Assembly: GCF_024171885.1 (NCBI RefSeq)
Contig: NZ_JAMTCP010000006.1
Span: forward strand, 1 to 64,000
Reading direction: 5' to 3'
Source: Streptoalloteichus tenebrarius
Lineage (GTDB): Bacteria > Actinomycetota > Actinomycetes > Mycobacteriales > Pseudonocardiaceae
DNA length: 64,000 nucleotides
Part shown: piece by piece, positions 1 to 11,475 of the stretch
How the letters are laid out: every line of letters starts with the position of its first letter
Numbering within the stretch: the stretch's first letter is position 1
The notes under the pieces: generated by a model
Seen by the model: the letters and a program-made list of their open reading frames with translations, nothing else
What the model was told of the DNA's origin: nothing
Database searches by the model: none
Position numbers and translations under genes: made by a program

Positions 1-275
1 CAACGGCGCCTGCTACCGCTCACACGTGTGGCGGGACTGCCTGGCCACGAACGGGATCGTCCACCACCGCACCCGCCCGCGCCGGCCAGGAGACCAACGG
101 CAAGGTCGAACGGTTCAACCGCGCTCTGATCAACGGGTGGGCCTAGGCCCGTCCCTACCGGTCAGCAACCGAACGCCGTGCGGCACTGCCGCGATGGCCG
201 CACACCGACCATCACCACCGCGGTCACCGCGCACTCGGGTCTCTCACCCGCCAGCCGCGTTCCTCACCTCTCGGG
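1..275 (+). pseudogene. IS481-family transposase, C-terminal remnant
   Basis: The translated segment resembles the end of an IS481/IS3-type DDE integrase core: CYRSHVWRDCLATNGIVHHR, then, after a frame change near base 88, ETNGKVERFNRAL, and then ARPYRSATERRAALPRW. The TNGKVERFNR block carries the last catalytic glutamate of the DDE triad. The reading frame is broken twice, by the frame change and by an in-frame TAG at 144-146 where the family normally has a tyrosine (WAYARPY). The 5' part lies outside the window. It is a dead insertion-sequence remnant. No terminal inverted repeat can be judged from this side. Confidence 0.75.
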
Positions 276-284
276 ACAGCACAC

Positions 285-1472
285 CTAGGCGGTGGCGTGG
301 CCCCGGCTCGCCGTCGTGCTCGCGACCACGACCGCCCTGGCCTCGCGCAGGGCCGCGAGCAGTTCCTCCTGCCGCCGCTCGGCCTCGGTCCCGGTGGTGC
401 CCCGGTCGACGCGGTGCCGCAGGAACGCGAGTTCCGTGGCCGTGGACTGGTAGGCGGCGACGGCCCTGGCCGCGACGTCGCCCCCGCGTCGGCGCACCGC
501 CCGTCGCCAGGCGCGACGGCTGGGCAGGCTGCCGAGCAGCGCGACCTCGCTGCTGGGGATCCAGCCCCGCTCGGCGAAACCAGGGAGCTGGGCGGCCAGG
601 ATGCGCTGCTCGCGCCGGCGCTGCCACACGACGAGCGCGGCCGTCCCGCCGAAGATCGGCACCATGACGAGGAAGTAGAAGTTGATGAACACCGCGCCGC
701 TGCCGAGGGTCGCCGAGCCGTTCCACAGCGCGTGCAGCACGACGGCCAGGAGGTAGCCCAGCAGCGGCGCGAGCCACCGCGCGCTGCGGCTCCGCGCCGC
801 CGCCGCGACCCCCACCCCGAGGCCAGTCATCACCGTGAACAGCGGGTGCGCGAACGGCGCGAGCACACCGCGCAGCACGAACACCGCGACCACGCCCTGG
901 CTCATGCCGCCGAAGCCGCCCTCGGAGAAGGCGCGGCCGAAGTAGAAGATGTTCTCGGTGAAGGCGAACCCGGCCGCGGTGAGGCCGGCGTAGACGACCC
1001 CGTCGACCAGGCCGTCGAACTCCTGACGCCACTTCCACAGCAACGCGACCACGAACACGCCCTTCGTGGCCTCCTCGACGAACGGCGCGGCGACGACGGC
1101 CTTGACGGTGTCGCCGCCGTCGGCGCCCAGCACGGCGTCGGCGAGCACCTGGGCGCTGTCGTTGAGCAGCAACGACGTGATGGTCGCGACGCAGGCGCCC
1201 CACAGGAACGCCAGGAGCATCAGCTTCGGCGGTTCCGGCTCCCACCGGTCGATCCACAGGAACGTGCCGACCACGGGGCCGACGGGCAGCGCCGCGGCGG
1301 CGGCGCCGACGAGCACCGCGGCCAGGCCCACCCGGTCGGTGGCCACCCCGAGCAGCACCAGCCCGCACACCCCGAGGGCGATCATCCCGACGACGGGGAG
1401 CAGCACGACTGTCCGGCGGCGGGGACGGCGGACCAACCGGTCGGGCGGGTTCGACGGCGCTGCGGTGATCAC
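285..1472 (-). CDS. PrsW family intramembrane metalloprotease
   Basis: Predicted multi-pass membrane protein of about 395 residues. It has the PrsW family signatures: a WEPEPPKLMLLAFLWG segment entering a helix, the glutamate pair plus lysine of VEEATKG (about E133/E134/K137), FAFTENIFYF (about E173/N174), and a histidine in APFAHPLFT (about H209). Family members are membrane metal-dependent proteases. Bacillus PrsW cleaves an anti-sigma factor, but no anti-sigma gene lies nearby, so the substrate here is unknown. I chose GTG 1472 because a -10-like TAGGGT (1481-1486) sits 8 bases upstream, which fits a leaderless mRNA; upstream in-frame codons have no support. The C-terminal part is basic and probably cytoplasmic. 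It is divergent from the methyltransferase at 1591. Confidence 0.85.
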   Translation of the reverse strand: MITAAPSNPPDRLVRRPRRRTVVLLPVVGMIALGVCGLVLLGVATDRVGLAAVLVGAAAAALPVGPVVGTFLWIDRWEPEPPKLMLLAFLWGACVATITSLLLNDSAQVLADAVLGADGGDTVKAVVAAPFVEEATKGVFVVALLWKWRQEFDGLVDGVVYAGLTAAGFAFTENIFYFGRAFSEGGFGGMSQGVVAVFVLRGVLAPFAHPLFTVMTGLGVGVAAAARSRSARWLAPLLGYLLAVVLHALWNGSATLGSGAVFINFYFLVMVPIFGGTAALVVWQRRREQRILAAQLPGFAERGWIPSSEVALLGSLPSRRAWRRAVRRRGGDVAARAVAAYQSTATELAFLRHRVDRGTTGTEAERRQEELLAALREARAVVVASTTASRGHATA

Positions 1473-1590
1473 GAACAAGCACCCTACGTGGCGGCGGGTG
1501 TGCCGCGGCTTCGTCCACCACACCGGGGGAACGCGCTCGGGGACGGCGACGCGCGCCGCCGCGGCCTCCTCGGTTCCGTACGGTCGTGCG

Positions 1591-2613
1591 GTGGCACGGG
1601 ACTGGCAGCGGGCATGGCAGGACGCGCTCTACGGGCCGGAGGGGTTCTTCCGCCGAGGGGAGCGCCCCTCGGCGCACTTCCGCACCGCGCCGCTGGTCGG
1701 GCCGGAGTTCGCCGAGGCCGTGCTGGCCCTGCTCGACCGGGTCGACGCCGGTCTGGGCCGGCCGGAGCGGCTGGACTTCGTGGACGTGGGCGCGGGGGGT
1801 GGGGAGCTGGCGGCCGCCGTGGCGGACCTCGCGCCGGTCGCGCTGCGCCGGCGGTTGCGGGTGGTCGCGGTGGAGGTCCGGCCGCCGGACGAGGGCCCGG
1901 CGGCCGTGGACTGGCGTCGGGAACCACCTGAAGAGGTGACAGGTCTGGTGCTCGGGCACGAGTGGCTGGACGCGGTGCCCTGCCCCGTCGTCACCCTCCA
2001 CTGTGGACAGATATGTCACGTGACCGTGGACTCCGAGGGGCGGGAGGGCGTCGGTGATCCGGTGTCCGACGCCCACCGGGCGTGGCTGGACCGCTGGTGG
2101 CCACTGTGGACGGAGGGGCAACGCGCCGAGGCCGGGGTCGAGCGCGACGCGGCGTGGGCCGACGCGGTGCGGCGGGTCCGGGCGGGCGCCGCCCTCGCCG
2201 TCGACTACGGCCACCGGCGCGCCGACCGCGTGGGCGGCCGGCACCGGTCGGGGACCCTCGCGGCCTTCCGGGGCGGCCGGTCGGTCCGGCCCGTCCCCGA
2301 CGGGAGCCGCGACATCACGGCGCACGTGGCGTTGGACGCCTGCCTCGACGCCGGGACGCGGGCCGGCGCGTCGAGCGGGGTGCTGGTCGGCCAACGGGAG
2401 GCGCTCGCCGCCCTGGGCCTGACCGGCACGGCCCCGCCGCCCGCGCTGGCCGCCACCGATCCCGCCGGGTGGCTCGCCGCGACCGCCAGGGCCGGCCGCG
2501 TCGCCGAGCTGCGCGACCCCACCGGGCTGGGGCGGTTCGGCTGGTTGCTCCAGACGACGGCGGGGGCGCGCGCCGAGGAGTTGCTGCCCGGCCTGCCGCC
2601 CTGGCGCCCGTAG
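1591..2613 (+). CDS. SAM-dependent methyltransferase, NDUFAF7/MidA (DUF185) family
   Basis: Protein of 340 residues. The N-terminal block YGPEGFFRRGERPSAHFRTA and the glycine-rich SAM motif DVGAGGGELAAAVADL match the DUF185 family. Its human member NDUFAF7 dimethylates an arginine of complex I subunit NDUFS2, the NuoD homologue. The next gene, 53 bp downstream on the same strand, encodes a NuoD-like protein, which strongly suggests an enzyme-substrate pair; that is inference. GTG 1591 was chosen because TACGGT (1579-1584) ends 6 bases upstream, giving a leaderless start. The longer open frame upstream overlaps the divergent PrsW gene and is not used. The C-terminal half is variable, as in the family. 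Confidence 0.8.
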   Translation: MARDWQRAWQDALYGPEGFFRRGERPSAHFRTAPLVGPEFAEAVLALLDRVDAGLGRPERLDFVDVGAGGGELAAAVADLAPVALRRRLRVVAVEVRPPDEGPAAVDWRREPPEEVTGLVLGHEWLDAVPCPVVTLHCGQICHVTVDSEGREGVGDPVSDAHRAWLDRWWPLWTEGQRAEAGVERDAAWADAVRRVRAGAALAVDYGHRRADRVGGRHRSGTLAAFRGGRSVRPVPDGSRDITAHVALDACLDAGTRAGASSGVLVGQREALAALGLTGTAPPPALAATDPAGWLAATARAGRVAELRDPTGLGRFGWLLQTTAGARAEELLPGLPPWRP

Positions 2614-2666
2614 CGGGGTCGGGCGGCGACCGGGGCCGGAGCGACCCGGTCGGCCCTCGTGCGAGC

Positions 2667-3830
2667 ATGACCACCGTGACCAGGCAGGAGACAGTCGGCG
2701 TCGGCGCGGGAGCCGCCCACCTCGGGGTGGATCGGGTGATCGACCTCGGCCCGTTGCACCCCTCGGCGCACGGGGCCTACCGGCTGCGGCTCACCCTGGA
2801 GGGCCCGGACGAGCGCCCGGTGGTGGCCCGCGCCGAACCCCTGGTCGGCCACCTGCACCGGGGCGCGGAGAAGCTGTTCGAGGTCAGGGACTACCGCCAG
2901 GTCCTCACCCTGGCCAACCGCCACGACTGGCTGGCCGCGTTCTGCAACGAGGTGGCCGTCGCCACCGCCGTGGAGCGGATGACCGGGATGGACGTCCCGC
3001 CCCGCGCGGTGTGGCTGCGCACCCTGCTCTGCGAGCTGAACCGGCTGATGGCGCACCTGGTGTTCCTGGCGCCGCTCACGCGCGCGCTCGTGGGCGAGCC
3101 CACCGCCGGCACGGTCGCCGCCCAGCGCGGCCGCGAGGCGGTGCAGGGCGTGCTGGAGGCGGCCTCCGGCGGCCGCATCCACTTCATGGCCAGCCGGATC
3201 GGCGGCCTGCGGGAGGACGTGCCGGCCGGCTGGGCGGACGCCACCCGCCATGCTCTGTCCACTGTGGAGGAAGCACTGCCCGCGATTGTTGCGTCCACTG
3301 TGGACGATGACGCGTTCGTGGAGCGCCACGCGGGAGTGGGCGTGCTGCGCGGGGAGGACGCGCTCGACCTCGGCGTGACCGGGCCGGCCGCGCGCGCGAG
3401 CGGCGTCGACCTCGACCTGCGCCGGGACGACCCCGGCCTCGCCTACGGGGAGCTGTCGGTGCGCCCCGTGCTCGACACGGCCGGCGACGCCCTGGCCAGG
3501 GTCCGCTGCCTGCTCGGGGAGGTCGGGCAGTCCGTCCGGCTGGCGCGGGAATGCCTGGACCGGCTGCCCTCCGGGCCGGTCAACGTGCGACTGCCCAAGG
3601 CGGTCAAGGCGCCGGAGGGCTCGGTCTACACGTGGGTGGAGGCCCCGCTGGGGATCTCCGGCGTGCACCTGTCCTCGCGCGGCGAGAAGACCCCGTGGCG
3701 GCTGAAGCTGCGCACCCCGTCGTTCAACAACGTGCAGGCGCTGGCCCGCCTGCTGCCCGGGACGCCGGTGGCCGACCTGCCGGCCGTGCTCGGGTCGTTC
3801 GCCCTCGTCGTCGGCGACATCGACAAGTAG
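2667..3830 (+). CDS. NuoD-like protein (orphan complex I 49-kDa / hydrogenase large-subunit family)
   Basis: Protein of 387 residues aligned over most of its length with NuoD/NDUFS2. It has HPSAHG (31-36), whose first histidine corresponds to the quinone-site histidine of complex I, LHRGAEKL (63-70), the NE of FCNEVAVA, and a C-terminal block ending LGSFALVVGDIDK. The RLDY motif, whose tyrosine binds the quinone head group in complex I, reads RHDW (W88). No other nuo genes are in the window, so this is not part of a nuo operon. It probably forms a transcription unit with the upstream methyltransferase, whose family modifies NuoD homologues. The start is ATG 2667; upstream codons in frame overlap the methyltransferase. 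Its function is unknown, either an assembly-type paralog or part of another respiratory enzyme. Confidence 0.8.
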   Translation: MTTVTRQETVGVGAGAAHLGVDRVIDLGPLHPSAHGAYRLRLTLEGPDERPVVARAEPLVGHLHRGAEKLFEVRDYRQVLTLANRHDWLAAFCNEVAVATAVERMTGMDVPPRAVWLRTLLCELNRLMAHLVFLAPLTRALVGEPTAGTVAAQRGREAVQGVLEAASGGRIHFMASRIGGLREDVPAGWADATRHALSTVEEALPAIVASTVDDDAFVERHAGVGVLRGEDALDLGVTGPAARASGVDLDLRRDDPGLAYGELSVRPVLDTAGDALARVRCLLGEVGQSVRLARECLDRLPSGPVNVRLPKAVKAPEGSVYTWVEAPLGISGVHLSSRGEKTPWRLKLRTPSFNNVQALARLLPGTPVADLPAVLGSFALVVGDIDK

Positions 3831-3858
3831 CGGCCGGCAGGACTCCCCCGAGACAGGA

Positions 3859-3903
3859 GGACGCCCCCACGGTGGCCGACAACGGGCCGCCGTGGGGGCG
3901 TCC
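3859..3903. terminator. Bidirectional hairpin terminator
   Basis: GGACGCCCCCACGG (3859-3872) pairs perfectly with CCGTGGGGGCGTCC (3890-3903). It lies between the ends of the convergent NuoD-like gene and the DUF6779 gene, so it can serve both. No T-run follows, as is usual in actinomycetes. Confidence 0.75.
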
Positions 3904-3930
3904 CACCGTGATGACGGTTCTCGGACGGTC

Positions 3931-3988
3931 CAGTCGTCCTCGCGACCGGCTCAGTCGTCCCCGCGACCGGCTCAGTCGTCCCCGCGAC
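3931..3988 (-). repeat. 21-bp tandem repeat spanning a stop codon
   Basis: Nearly three units with a 21-bp period (unit begins cagtcgtccccgcgacc). The innermost unit encodes the last residues (GDD) and stop of the DUF6779 protein; the others repeat the same bases just beyond the stop. The period is a multiple of three, so loss of the stop codon would extend the protein in frame. Confidence 0.7.
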
Positions 3989-5540
3989 GTCGCCGGCGTC
4001 GCGGTGTCTCGGCCGCCCCGCCGTGCGCGGCGAGCAGCTCGGTCACCGACCGGCCGGAGGCGTGCGCCCCGGCGGGCTCGGACTCCTCGGCCCGCGCGCC
4101 GTGCGCGCTCGCCGCCGGCTCGGCGCGGTCGGACTCCTCCGGCGACCACCCGCCGACCACGCCCCACGTCGGCCCGGCGGCGTCGGACTCGTCGTCGCGG
4201 TGCCGACGCCCGCCACCAACCCCCGGCGCGGCGACCATCCGCGTCCGCTCGTCGGCGACCGACGACACCGGCTCGGCGGGACCCGCGACGCGCGGCGCCT
4301 CGGCCCTGGCAGCGGGGGGCACGCCCACCAGGTCGGGCCCCACCAGCTCGGTGCGCGGCTCGGCCGGCGCCGGCTCGCGGAGCCGCCGCGCGGCGGGGGC
4401 CTCCTGGTCCAGCGGCGGCCCGACCACCTCGGGCGCCTGCGGCTCCCCAGGGCGGCGGGGCGGCTCCACCGTCGGCCGCACCGGGTCGCGGCGCTGCTCC
4501 GGCCGGCTCGGCGTGGGCATCGGCTCGTGCCGGATGACCTCGGTGCGCGCCGCCTCGGCCTTGAGCATCTGCGTCCTCGGCTCCGGCGGCGCCTTGACCG
4601 CCGGCTTGGGCTTGGGCGCCTGCGGCTTCACGGTCTGCGCCCTGGCCGGCTGCGGCTTGACCGGCTGCGCCTTCGGCGGGTGCGGCTTGACCTGCTGGCC
4701 CTTCGGCGGCTGCGCCGGCTCCCTGCGCACGGTCGGGCCGGGCCGCACCGGCTCCCGGCGCACCGGCTGCCGCTGGCGGTCCAGCCGCTCCGGCTCGGGT
4801 CGCTTGGGCCCCGGCTGCTTGCCGACCGGCTGTTTGGGCACGGGCTGCTTGAGGTCGGGGCGCTTGGGCTCGACCCGCTTGACCTCCGGTCGCACCGGGC
4901 GCTGCTCCTTGCGGCCGGGCGAGTCCGCCCTGATCGGGCCGAGGAGCTGGGTGACCTCCTCGGGGTCCACGGTGTCGACCGCGTTGCCCGCCGGCAGCCC
5001 GCGCCGGTCCCCGCCGCCCTCGACGATCCGGTCCTCGCCCACGGCGAGCAACCGCGCCTGGTCCGACAACGACCGCATGCGCGTGGACTCCGCCCGCAAC
5101 GCGACCCGCTCGACCAGGACCTCGCCGCCCAGCAGCGCCTCCAGGTTCTCCCGCAGCGTGCGCAGCTCGGAGCGCAACGCCGTCAGGTCCTCCCTGGCCT
5201 CCTCCTCGAGTCGGCGCCGGGTCTCGGCCTCGACCTCCAGCTCGTACTCCCGCCGGGCGGCCACCTCGCGCTCCAGTTCGAGCTCGTAGACCGTGCGCAG
5301 TTCGGCCGCGTCGTCGTCGCGCTCCATCACCTCGCGGCGGTACCTGGCCGCGACGAACGCGCCGACCAGCGCCGCCCACAGCGCCGCGACCATGCCCAGC
5401 CGCAGCCACCGGGCGTCGTTGCTGAGGACGAGGACCGCCGTGGCGCCCGCGGCGAGGACCAGCATCACCAGCCAGACCCAGGGGGAACCACGGCCGCTCG
5501 TGCGCTCACGGGTCGCACCGCCGGAGCCGCTCATGCTCAT
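3972..5540 (-). CDS. DUF6779-type membrane protein with long basic/proline-rich tail
   Basis: Protein of 522 residues. Two transmembrane segments lie near the N-terminus (about 21-40 and 48-66), followed by a highly charged, probable coiled-coil stretch (about 70-135) and then a long low-complexity tail rich in Lys-Pro-Gln (repeats such as KPQPARAQTVKPQ). The N-terminal part resembles DUF6779 proteins, which from memory sit beside DUF3180 and folK in mycobacteria and relatives, as here. The role is unknown; the layout suggests a membrane-anchored scaffold. ATG 5540 is followed after four codons by the charged start of the first helix. It lies 30 bp downstream of the DUF3180 gene and probably shares its transcript. 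Confidence 0.75.
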   Translation of the reverse strand: MSMSGSGGATRERTSGRGSPWVWLVMLVLAAGATAVLVLSNDARWLRLGMVAALWAALVGAFVAARYRREVMERDDDAAELRTVYELELEREVAARREYELEVEAETRRRLEEEAREDLTALRSELRTLRENLEALLGGEVLVERVALRAESTRMRSLSDQARLLAVGEDRIVEGGGDRRGLPAGNAVDTVDPEEVTQLLGPIRADSPGRKEQRPVRPEVKRVEPKRPDLKQPVPKQPVGKQPGPKRPEPERLDRQRQPVRREPVRPGPTVRREPAQPPKGQQVKPHPPKAQPVKPQPARAQTVKPQAPKPKPAVKAPPEPRTQMLKAEAARTEVIRHEPMPTPSRPEQRRDPVRPTVEPPRRPGEPQAPEVVGPPLDQEAPAARRLREPAPAEPRTELVGPDLVGVPPAARAEAPRVAGPAEPVSSVADERTRMVAAPGVGGGRRHRDDESDAAGPTWGVVGGWSPEESDRAEPAASAHGARAEESEPAGAHASGRSVTELLAAHGGAAETPRRRRRRGDD

Positions 5541-5570
5541 TACGGTACCCGGGGGTTATCAGTCCGAGAC

Positions 5571-6041
5571 CTACTCGCGTCCGTTCGGCGCATCACGGTC
5601 CTCCGGCCCTTCGGGCGTCTTGCAGCAGTACTCCAACCACAACGCCGCACCCAGCAACAGCAACGCGCAGACCACACCGATGATCGCCGTCGTGCTGTCC
5701 CGCGCGGCGGACGCCAGGTCTCCCCGGCGCGGCAGAACATAGCCCAGCACGCCGGCCCACACACCCACCATGAGGGCGCCCAGGAGCGACGAGGCCTTGG
5801 CCAGCGCCACCGACCGGGCGGCGGTCAACGGCTGCACGGGACGGGTACCCGGCCGGCGGTGGATCCGCGCCCGGAGCGCGAAACCCAGCACGACCTCCAC
5901 GACTGCCAGCAGGAACAGCGTGACGCCCGCGAACGTGGGGAGCGCGGGCAGCGAGCCGTAGGCCAGCCGCACCACCAGGTGCGTCACCACGCCGGCGACC
6001 AGGGCCACCCAGACAAGATCACGCGCTCTGGTGAACCTCAC
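5571..6041 (-). CDS. DUF3180 family membrane protein
   Basis: Protein of 156 residues with four predicted transmembrane helices, matching DUF3180 (actinobacterial four-helix proteins encoded next to folK). The start is GTG 6041 with a strong GGGAGGGAG ribosome site just upstream; the open frame extends further but overlaps folK in another frame. It lies 67 bp after folK on the same strand, so it is likely the distal part of the folate operon. Its function is not known, and folate transport should not be assumed. Confidence 0.8.
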   Translation of the reverse strand: MRFTRARDLVWVALVAGVVTHLVVRLAYGSLPALPTFAGVTLFLLAVVEVVLGFALRARIHRRPGTRPVQPLTAARSVALAKASSLLGALMVGVWAGVLGYVLPRRGDLASAARDSTTAIIGVVCALLLLGAALWLEYCCKTPEGPEDRDAPNGRE

Positions 6042-6108
6042 GGCAGCTCCCTCCCCGTCGTCCGTCGTGCCCGTCGTCCCCGGAGGCCCGGTCCCTCCCG
6101 GTCCACGC

Positions 6109-6612
6109 TCAGTGTCCGACCCCCAGCGCGAGGTCGTCCCTGCGACGCACGCCCGCCCGCTCGTCCTCGGGCAGCGCGGCCAGCAGCGCGGCCACCGGGC
6201 CGTGGCCCGGCAGCTCCGCCGTCGGCTCCACGTCCAGCCACGGCCGCAGCACGAACGCCCGTTCGTGTGCTCTCGGGTGCGGCAGCACCAGCTCGGGCTC
6301 GTCGGAGACGACACCCTCGACGTGCACGACGTCCACGTCCAGTGTGCGGGGACCCCACCGCACGTCGCGGGTGCGGCCGGCCGCGCGCTCGCAGGCCCAC
6401 GCCCGCTCCAGCCAGCCCCGCGCGGTCACCTCGGGGTCGTCCACGACGACGACCGCGTTCAGGTAGTCGTCCTGGGGCACCGGGCCCCACGGGGCCGTCT
6501 CGTAGACCGGGGAGACGGCCCGCACCGCGGGCCCCAGCGTCTCCAGCGCCAACCGCAGGTGGCCCACGCGGTCACCCAGGTTGGAGCCGACGGACAGCAC
6601 CGCCCGGGTCAC
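6109..6612 (-). CDS. folK: 6-hydroxymethyl-7,8-dihydropterin pyrophosphokinase
   Basis: Protein of 167 residues. It transfers pyrophosphate from ATP to 6-hydroxymethyl-dihydropterin in the step before dihydropteroate synthase. Family marks: SVGSNLGDR at the N-terminus, [20 protein letters not shown], the catalytic-loop region [16 protein letters not shown], and [18 protein letters not shown] 6612 overlaps the folB stop by four bases (GTGA), so translation is probably coupled. Length and motifs are complete. Confidence 0.95.
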   Translation of the reverse strand: MTRAVLSVGSNLGDRVGHLRLALETLGPAVRAVSPVYETAPWGPVPQDDYLNAVVVVDDPEVTARGWLERAWACERAAGRTRDVRWGPRTLDVDVVHVEGVVSDEPELVLPHPRAHERAFVLRPWLDVEPTAELPGHGPVAALLAALPEDERAGVRRRDDLALGVGH

Positions 6613-6998
6613 GCCGGCACCACCCTGCCTCGACCGCCCTTGCGCGAGCGGCGGATGGTGACCGCCACGTCGGCGAAGTCCAGCGGGATCGGCGCGGAGG
6701 GCTTGTGGATGGTGACCTCGACGGCGTGCGCCCGCTCGTCCGCCATCACCTCGTCGGCGATCCGGCCGGCGACGGTCTCGATCAGGTCGCACGGCTCGCC
6801 GCCGACGATGGCCGCGGCGCGTTCGGCCAGCTCGCCGTAGTGCAGCGTGTGCGCCAGGTCGTCGGTGGCGGCGGCCCGGTCGAGGTCGATCCAGACCACG
6901 ATGTCGACCAGGAAGTCCTGGCCGTCCCGCCGCTCGTGCTCGAACACCCCGTGGTGTCCCCGCACGCGCAGCCCGGTCAGCGTGATCCGGTCGGTCAT
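6609..6998 (-). CDS. folB: Dihydroneopterin aldolase
   Basis: Protein of 129 residues. It cleaves dihydroneopterin to 6-hydroxymethyl-dihydropterin and glycolaldehyde. Characteristic segments are [20 protein letters not shown] at the start, [28 protein letters not shown], and the KPSAPIP loop with the catalytic lysine. ATG 6998 was chosen because the homology begins there; codons further upstream run into the gap behind folP. It is third in the minus-strand order folE-folP-folB-folK, separated from folP by 165 bp and overlapping folK by four. Confidence 0.95.
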   Translation of the reverse strand: MTDRITLTGLRVRGHHGVFEHERRDGQDFLVDIVVWIDLDRAAATDDLAHTLHYGELAERAAAIVGGEPCDLIETVAGRIADEVMADERAHAVEVTIHKPSAPIPLDFADVAVTIRRSRKGGRGRVVPA

Positions 6999-7163
6999 GC
7001 CATCGCCTCCCTGCCGAGGGTCCCCGGGCGCCACCCGCCGGGTCGAGCCGTCACCTCGCTGTTCGAGTGACACTCGTTCGCGCAAGACCGGCGGCGGGGA
7101 ACCATGATCAACTATTGCGGTCCGTCGGGGCCCGCCCTGGCCGGGCGGCCCACCACGACCCGC

Positions 7164-8015
7164 TCACGACGCGACCAGCCGGCCGCCCCACGCGTGCGCC
7201 ACGGCGACCGCGTCCAGCGAGGCGTCCACGTCGTGCACCCGCACGCCCCACGCGCCCGCCGCCGCCGACAACGCCGAGACCACCGCGGTCGCGAGCTCCC
7301 GCCCGTCCGGCGGCCGCGGCCGCCCGTCGGCGTCGGCGAGCAACGCCCCGAGGAACCGCTTGCGCGACGCGCCGACCAACACCGGCAGCCCCAGCGCGAG
7401 CAGCGCGTCCAACCTGTTCAGCAACGCCCAGTTGTGCGCGGCGTTCTTGGCGAAGCCGAGCCCGGGGTCCAGCACCAGCGCCGCCGGGTCCACCCCGGCG
7501 GCCAGCGCGGCGTCCACCCGCGCCCGCAGCTCGTCCCGCACCTCGACGACCACGTCGGTGTACCGGGCCAGGTCGTTCATCCGCCGGCTGTGCCCGCGCC
7601 AGTGCATGAGGACCCACGGCACGCCCGCCTCGGCGACCAGGGGCGCCATCCGCTCGTCGGCCAGGCCACCCGACACGTCGTTGACGACCGTCGCGCCGGC
7701 CTCCAGCGCCGCCTCGGCCACCTCGGCCCGCATGGTGTCCACGCTGACCGGCACGCCCTCGGCGACCAGCTCGCGGATCACCGGCACCACCCTGGCCGCC
7801 TCCACCGCGGGCGCCACCCGGTCCGCGCCCGGCCGCGTGGACTCCCCGCCCACGTCGACCAGGTCGGCGCCCCGCCGGAACATCGCGACGCCGTGCCGCA
7901 CGGCGTCGTCCCGGTCGAGGTAGCGCCCGCCGTCGGAGAACGAGTCGGGGGTCACGTTGAGCACGCCCACGACGGCGCACCGGCCCGGCTGGGGCAACAG
8001 GGGGTGCACGCTCAC
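7164..8015 (-). CDS. folP: Dihydropteroate synthase
   Basis: Protein of 283 residues and the target of sulfonamides. It joins p-aminobenzoate to hydroxymethyl-dihydropterin pyrophosphate. Signatures: [60 protein letters not shown] and [10 protein letters not shown] (the pyrophosphate/pterin site). GTG 8015 overlaps the folE stop in a GTGA, so the two are translationally coupled. Another GTG two codons later is possible. It looks like a functional housekeeping copy, not the FolP2 type. Confidence 0.95.
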   Translation of the reverse strand: MSVHPLLPQPGRCAVVGVLNVTPDSFSDGGRYLDRDDAVRHGVAMFRRGADLVDVGGESTRPGADRVAPAVEAARVVPVIRELVAEGVPVSVDTMRAEVAEAALEAGATVVNDVSGGLADERMAPLVAEAGVPWVLMHWRGHSRRMNDLARYTDVVVEVRDELRARVDAALAAGVDPAALVLDPGLGFAKNAAHNWALLNRLDALLALGLPVLVGASRKRFLGALLADADGRPRPPDGRELATAVVSALSAAAGAWGVRVHDVDASLDAVAVAHAWGGRLVAS

Positions 8016-8641
8016 CGCCGCTGGTTGATCAACGCCAGGGCCTCGGCCCTGGAGGAGGCCGACGAGCGCAGCAGGCCGCGGACGGCCGACGTCGTCGTCT
8101 TCGAACCGGCCTTGCGGATGCCCCGCATGCCCATGCACAGGTGCTCGGCCTCGACCACGACGATGACGCCCCTCGGGTCGAGCTTGCGCACCAGGGCGTC
8201 GGCGATCTGCGAGGTGAGCCGCTCCTGCACCTGCGGCCGCTTCGCGTAGAGGTCCACCAGGCGGGCGAGCTTGGACAGCCCGGTCACCCTGCCGCGCTCG
8301 TTCGGGATGTAGCCGACGTGGGCGACCCCGTGGAACGGCAGCAGGTGGTGCTCGCAGGTGCTGTACATCGGGATGTCGGTGACCAGGACGAGCTCCTCGT
8401 GGCTCTCGTCGAAGGTCCGGTTCAACACCGCGTCCGGGTCGGTGTGCAGGCCCGCGAACAGCTCGCGGTAGGCCCTGGCGACCCGCGCCGGGGTGTCCCG
8501 CAGGCCCTCCCGGTCCGGGTTCTCGCCGCAGGCGAGCAGCAGCTCGCGCACCGCGGCCTCGGCGCGGGCCTGGTCGAACGCCCGCCGGCGGGGCAGTGCC
8601 CCGCCGGCGGCGTTGGTGACGTCGTCGACCGTGCTGGTCAC
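8012..8641 (-). CDS. folE: GTP cyclohydrolase I
   Basis: Protein of 209 residues. It converts GTP to dihydroneopterin triphosphate, the first step of folate synthesis. The zinc site is visible in [20 protein letters not shown] and the later [23 protein letters not shown] and the C-terminal arginine-rich helix are also present. It starts at GTG 8641 with GGAGGA upstream, 28 bp after ftsH, so ftsH and the fol genes may be cotranscribed, as is usual in actinomycetes. Confidence 0.95.
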   Translation of the reverse strand: MTSTVDDVTNAAGGALPRRRAFDQARAEAAVRELLLACGENPDREGLRDTPARVARAYRELFAGLHTDPDAVLNRTFDESHEELVLVTDIPMYSTCEHHLLPFHGVAHVGYIPNERGRVTGLSKLARLVDLYAKRPQVQERLTSQIADALVRKLDPRGVIVVVEAEHLCMGMRGIRKAGSKTTTSAVRGLLRSSASSRAEALALINQRR

Positions 8642-8669
8642 AGGGTCCTCCGCAGGTAGAGACCGCAGG

Positions 8670-11093
<2,424 letters not shown>

Positions 11094-11475
11094 CCAACTG
11101 CGGCCGCGGTGCGGCCTCGACCCTCCCTGACTTGCATGTCGGGCGACGGGGTCCCACCGCCCGCGGGCTGGACGGGACCTCCGATCTGACCAGCGTACCG
11201 CCCGGCCCAGCGGGGCTTCTCCCGACGAGTGGCGATGGGCGGGTTCTTCCGGCCGTCCGTCCCCCAGCGCAACGGGCGTGGTGCGGCTGGTGTTCCCGCG
11301 GTGAGCGGAGGAACTGGCGACGTCGACGGTGCGTGCCCGTTCCCCGACGTTCGGTCACCGAACGCCGTCGGGGCGCGTGACGCAGCTCACGCCCTTTTCG
11401 GACGTCCCTCCACGGATCGGGCGCGGGAGACGGCCGGGGACGGCGGGGCGCCGGTCCGGGCGCCCCGCCGCGCCC
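11094..11475. other. Intergenic region between ftsH and hpt
   Basis: No gene is supported. It should hold the ftsH promoter. A 17-bp palindrome, CGTTCGGTCACCGAACG (11348-11364), lies in a larger stem with CCCCGACG and CGTCGGGG arms and could be an operator or a terminator-like hairpin. The hpt terminator is at the right end. Confidence 0.6.
11441..11470 (-). terminator. hpt terminator hairpin
   Basis: CGGCGGGGCGCC (11441-11452) and GGCGCCCCGCCG (11459-11470) form a perfect 12-bp stem with a six-base loop, six bases beyond the hpt stop codon. Confidence 0.75.

Noticed and set aside
244-2394. Very long minus-strand open frame across PrsW and the methyltransferase
   Set aside because: Arginine/proline-rich shadow typical of GC-rich DNA; two real genes with clear motifs occupy the same bases in other frames.
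11348-11364. Regulatory operator for ftsH
   Set aside because: A good palindrome, but it sits about 250 bp upstream of ftsH within a larger stem; it could equally be a terminator, so it is only described in the intergenic entry.
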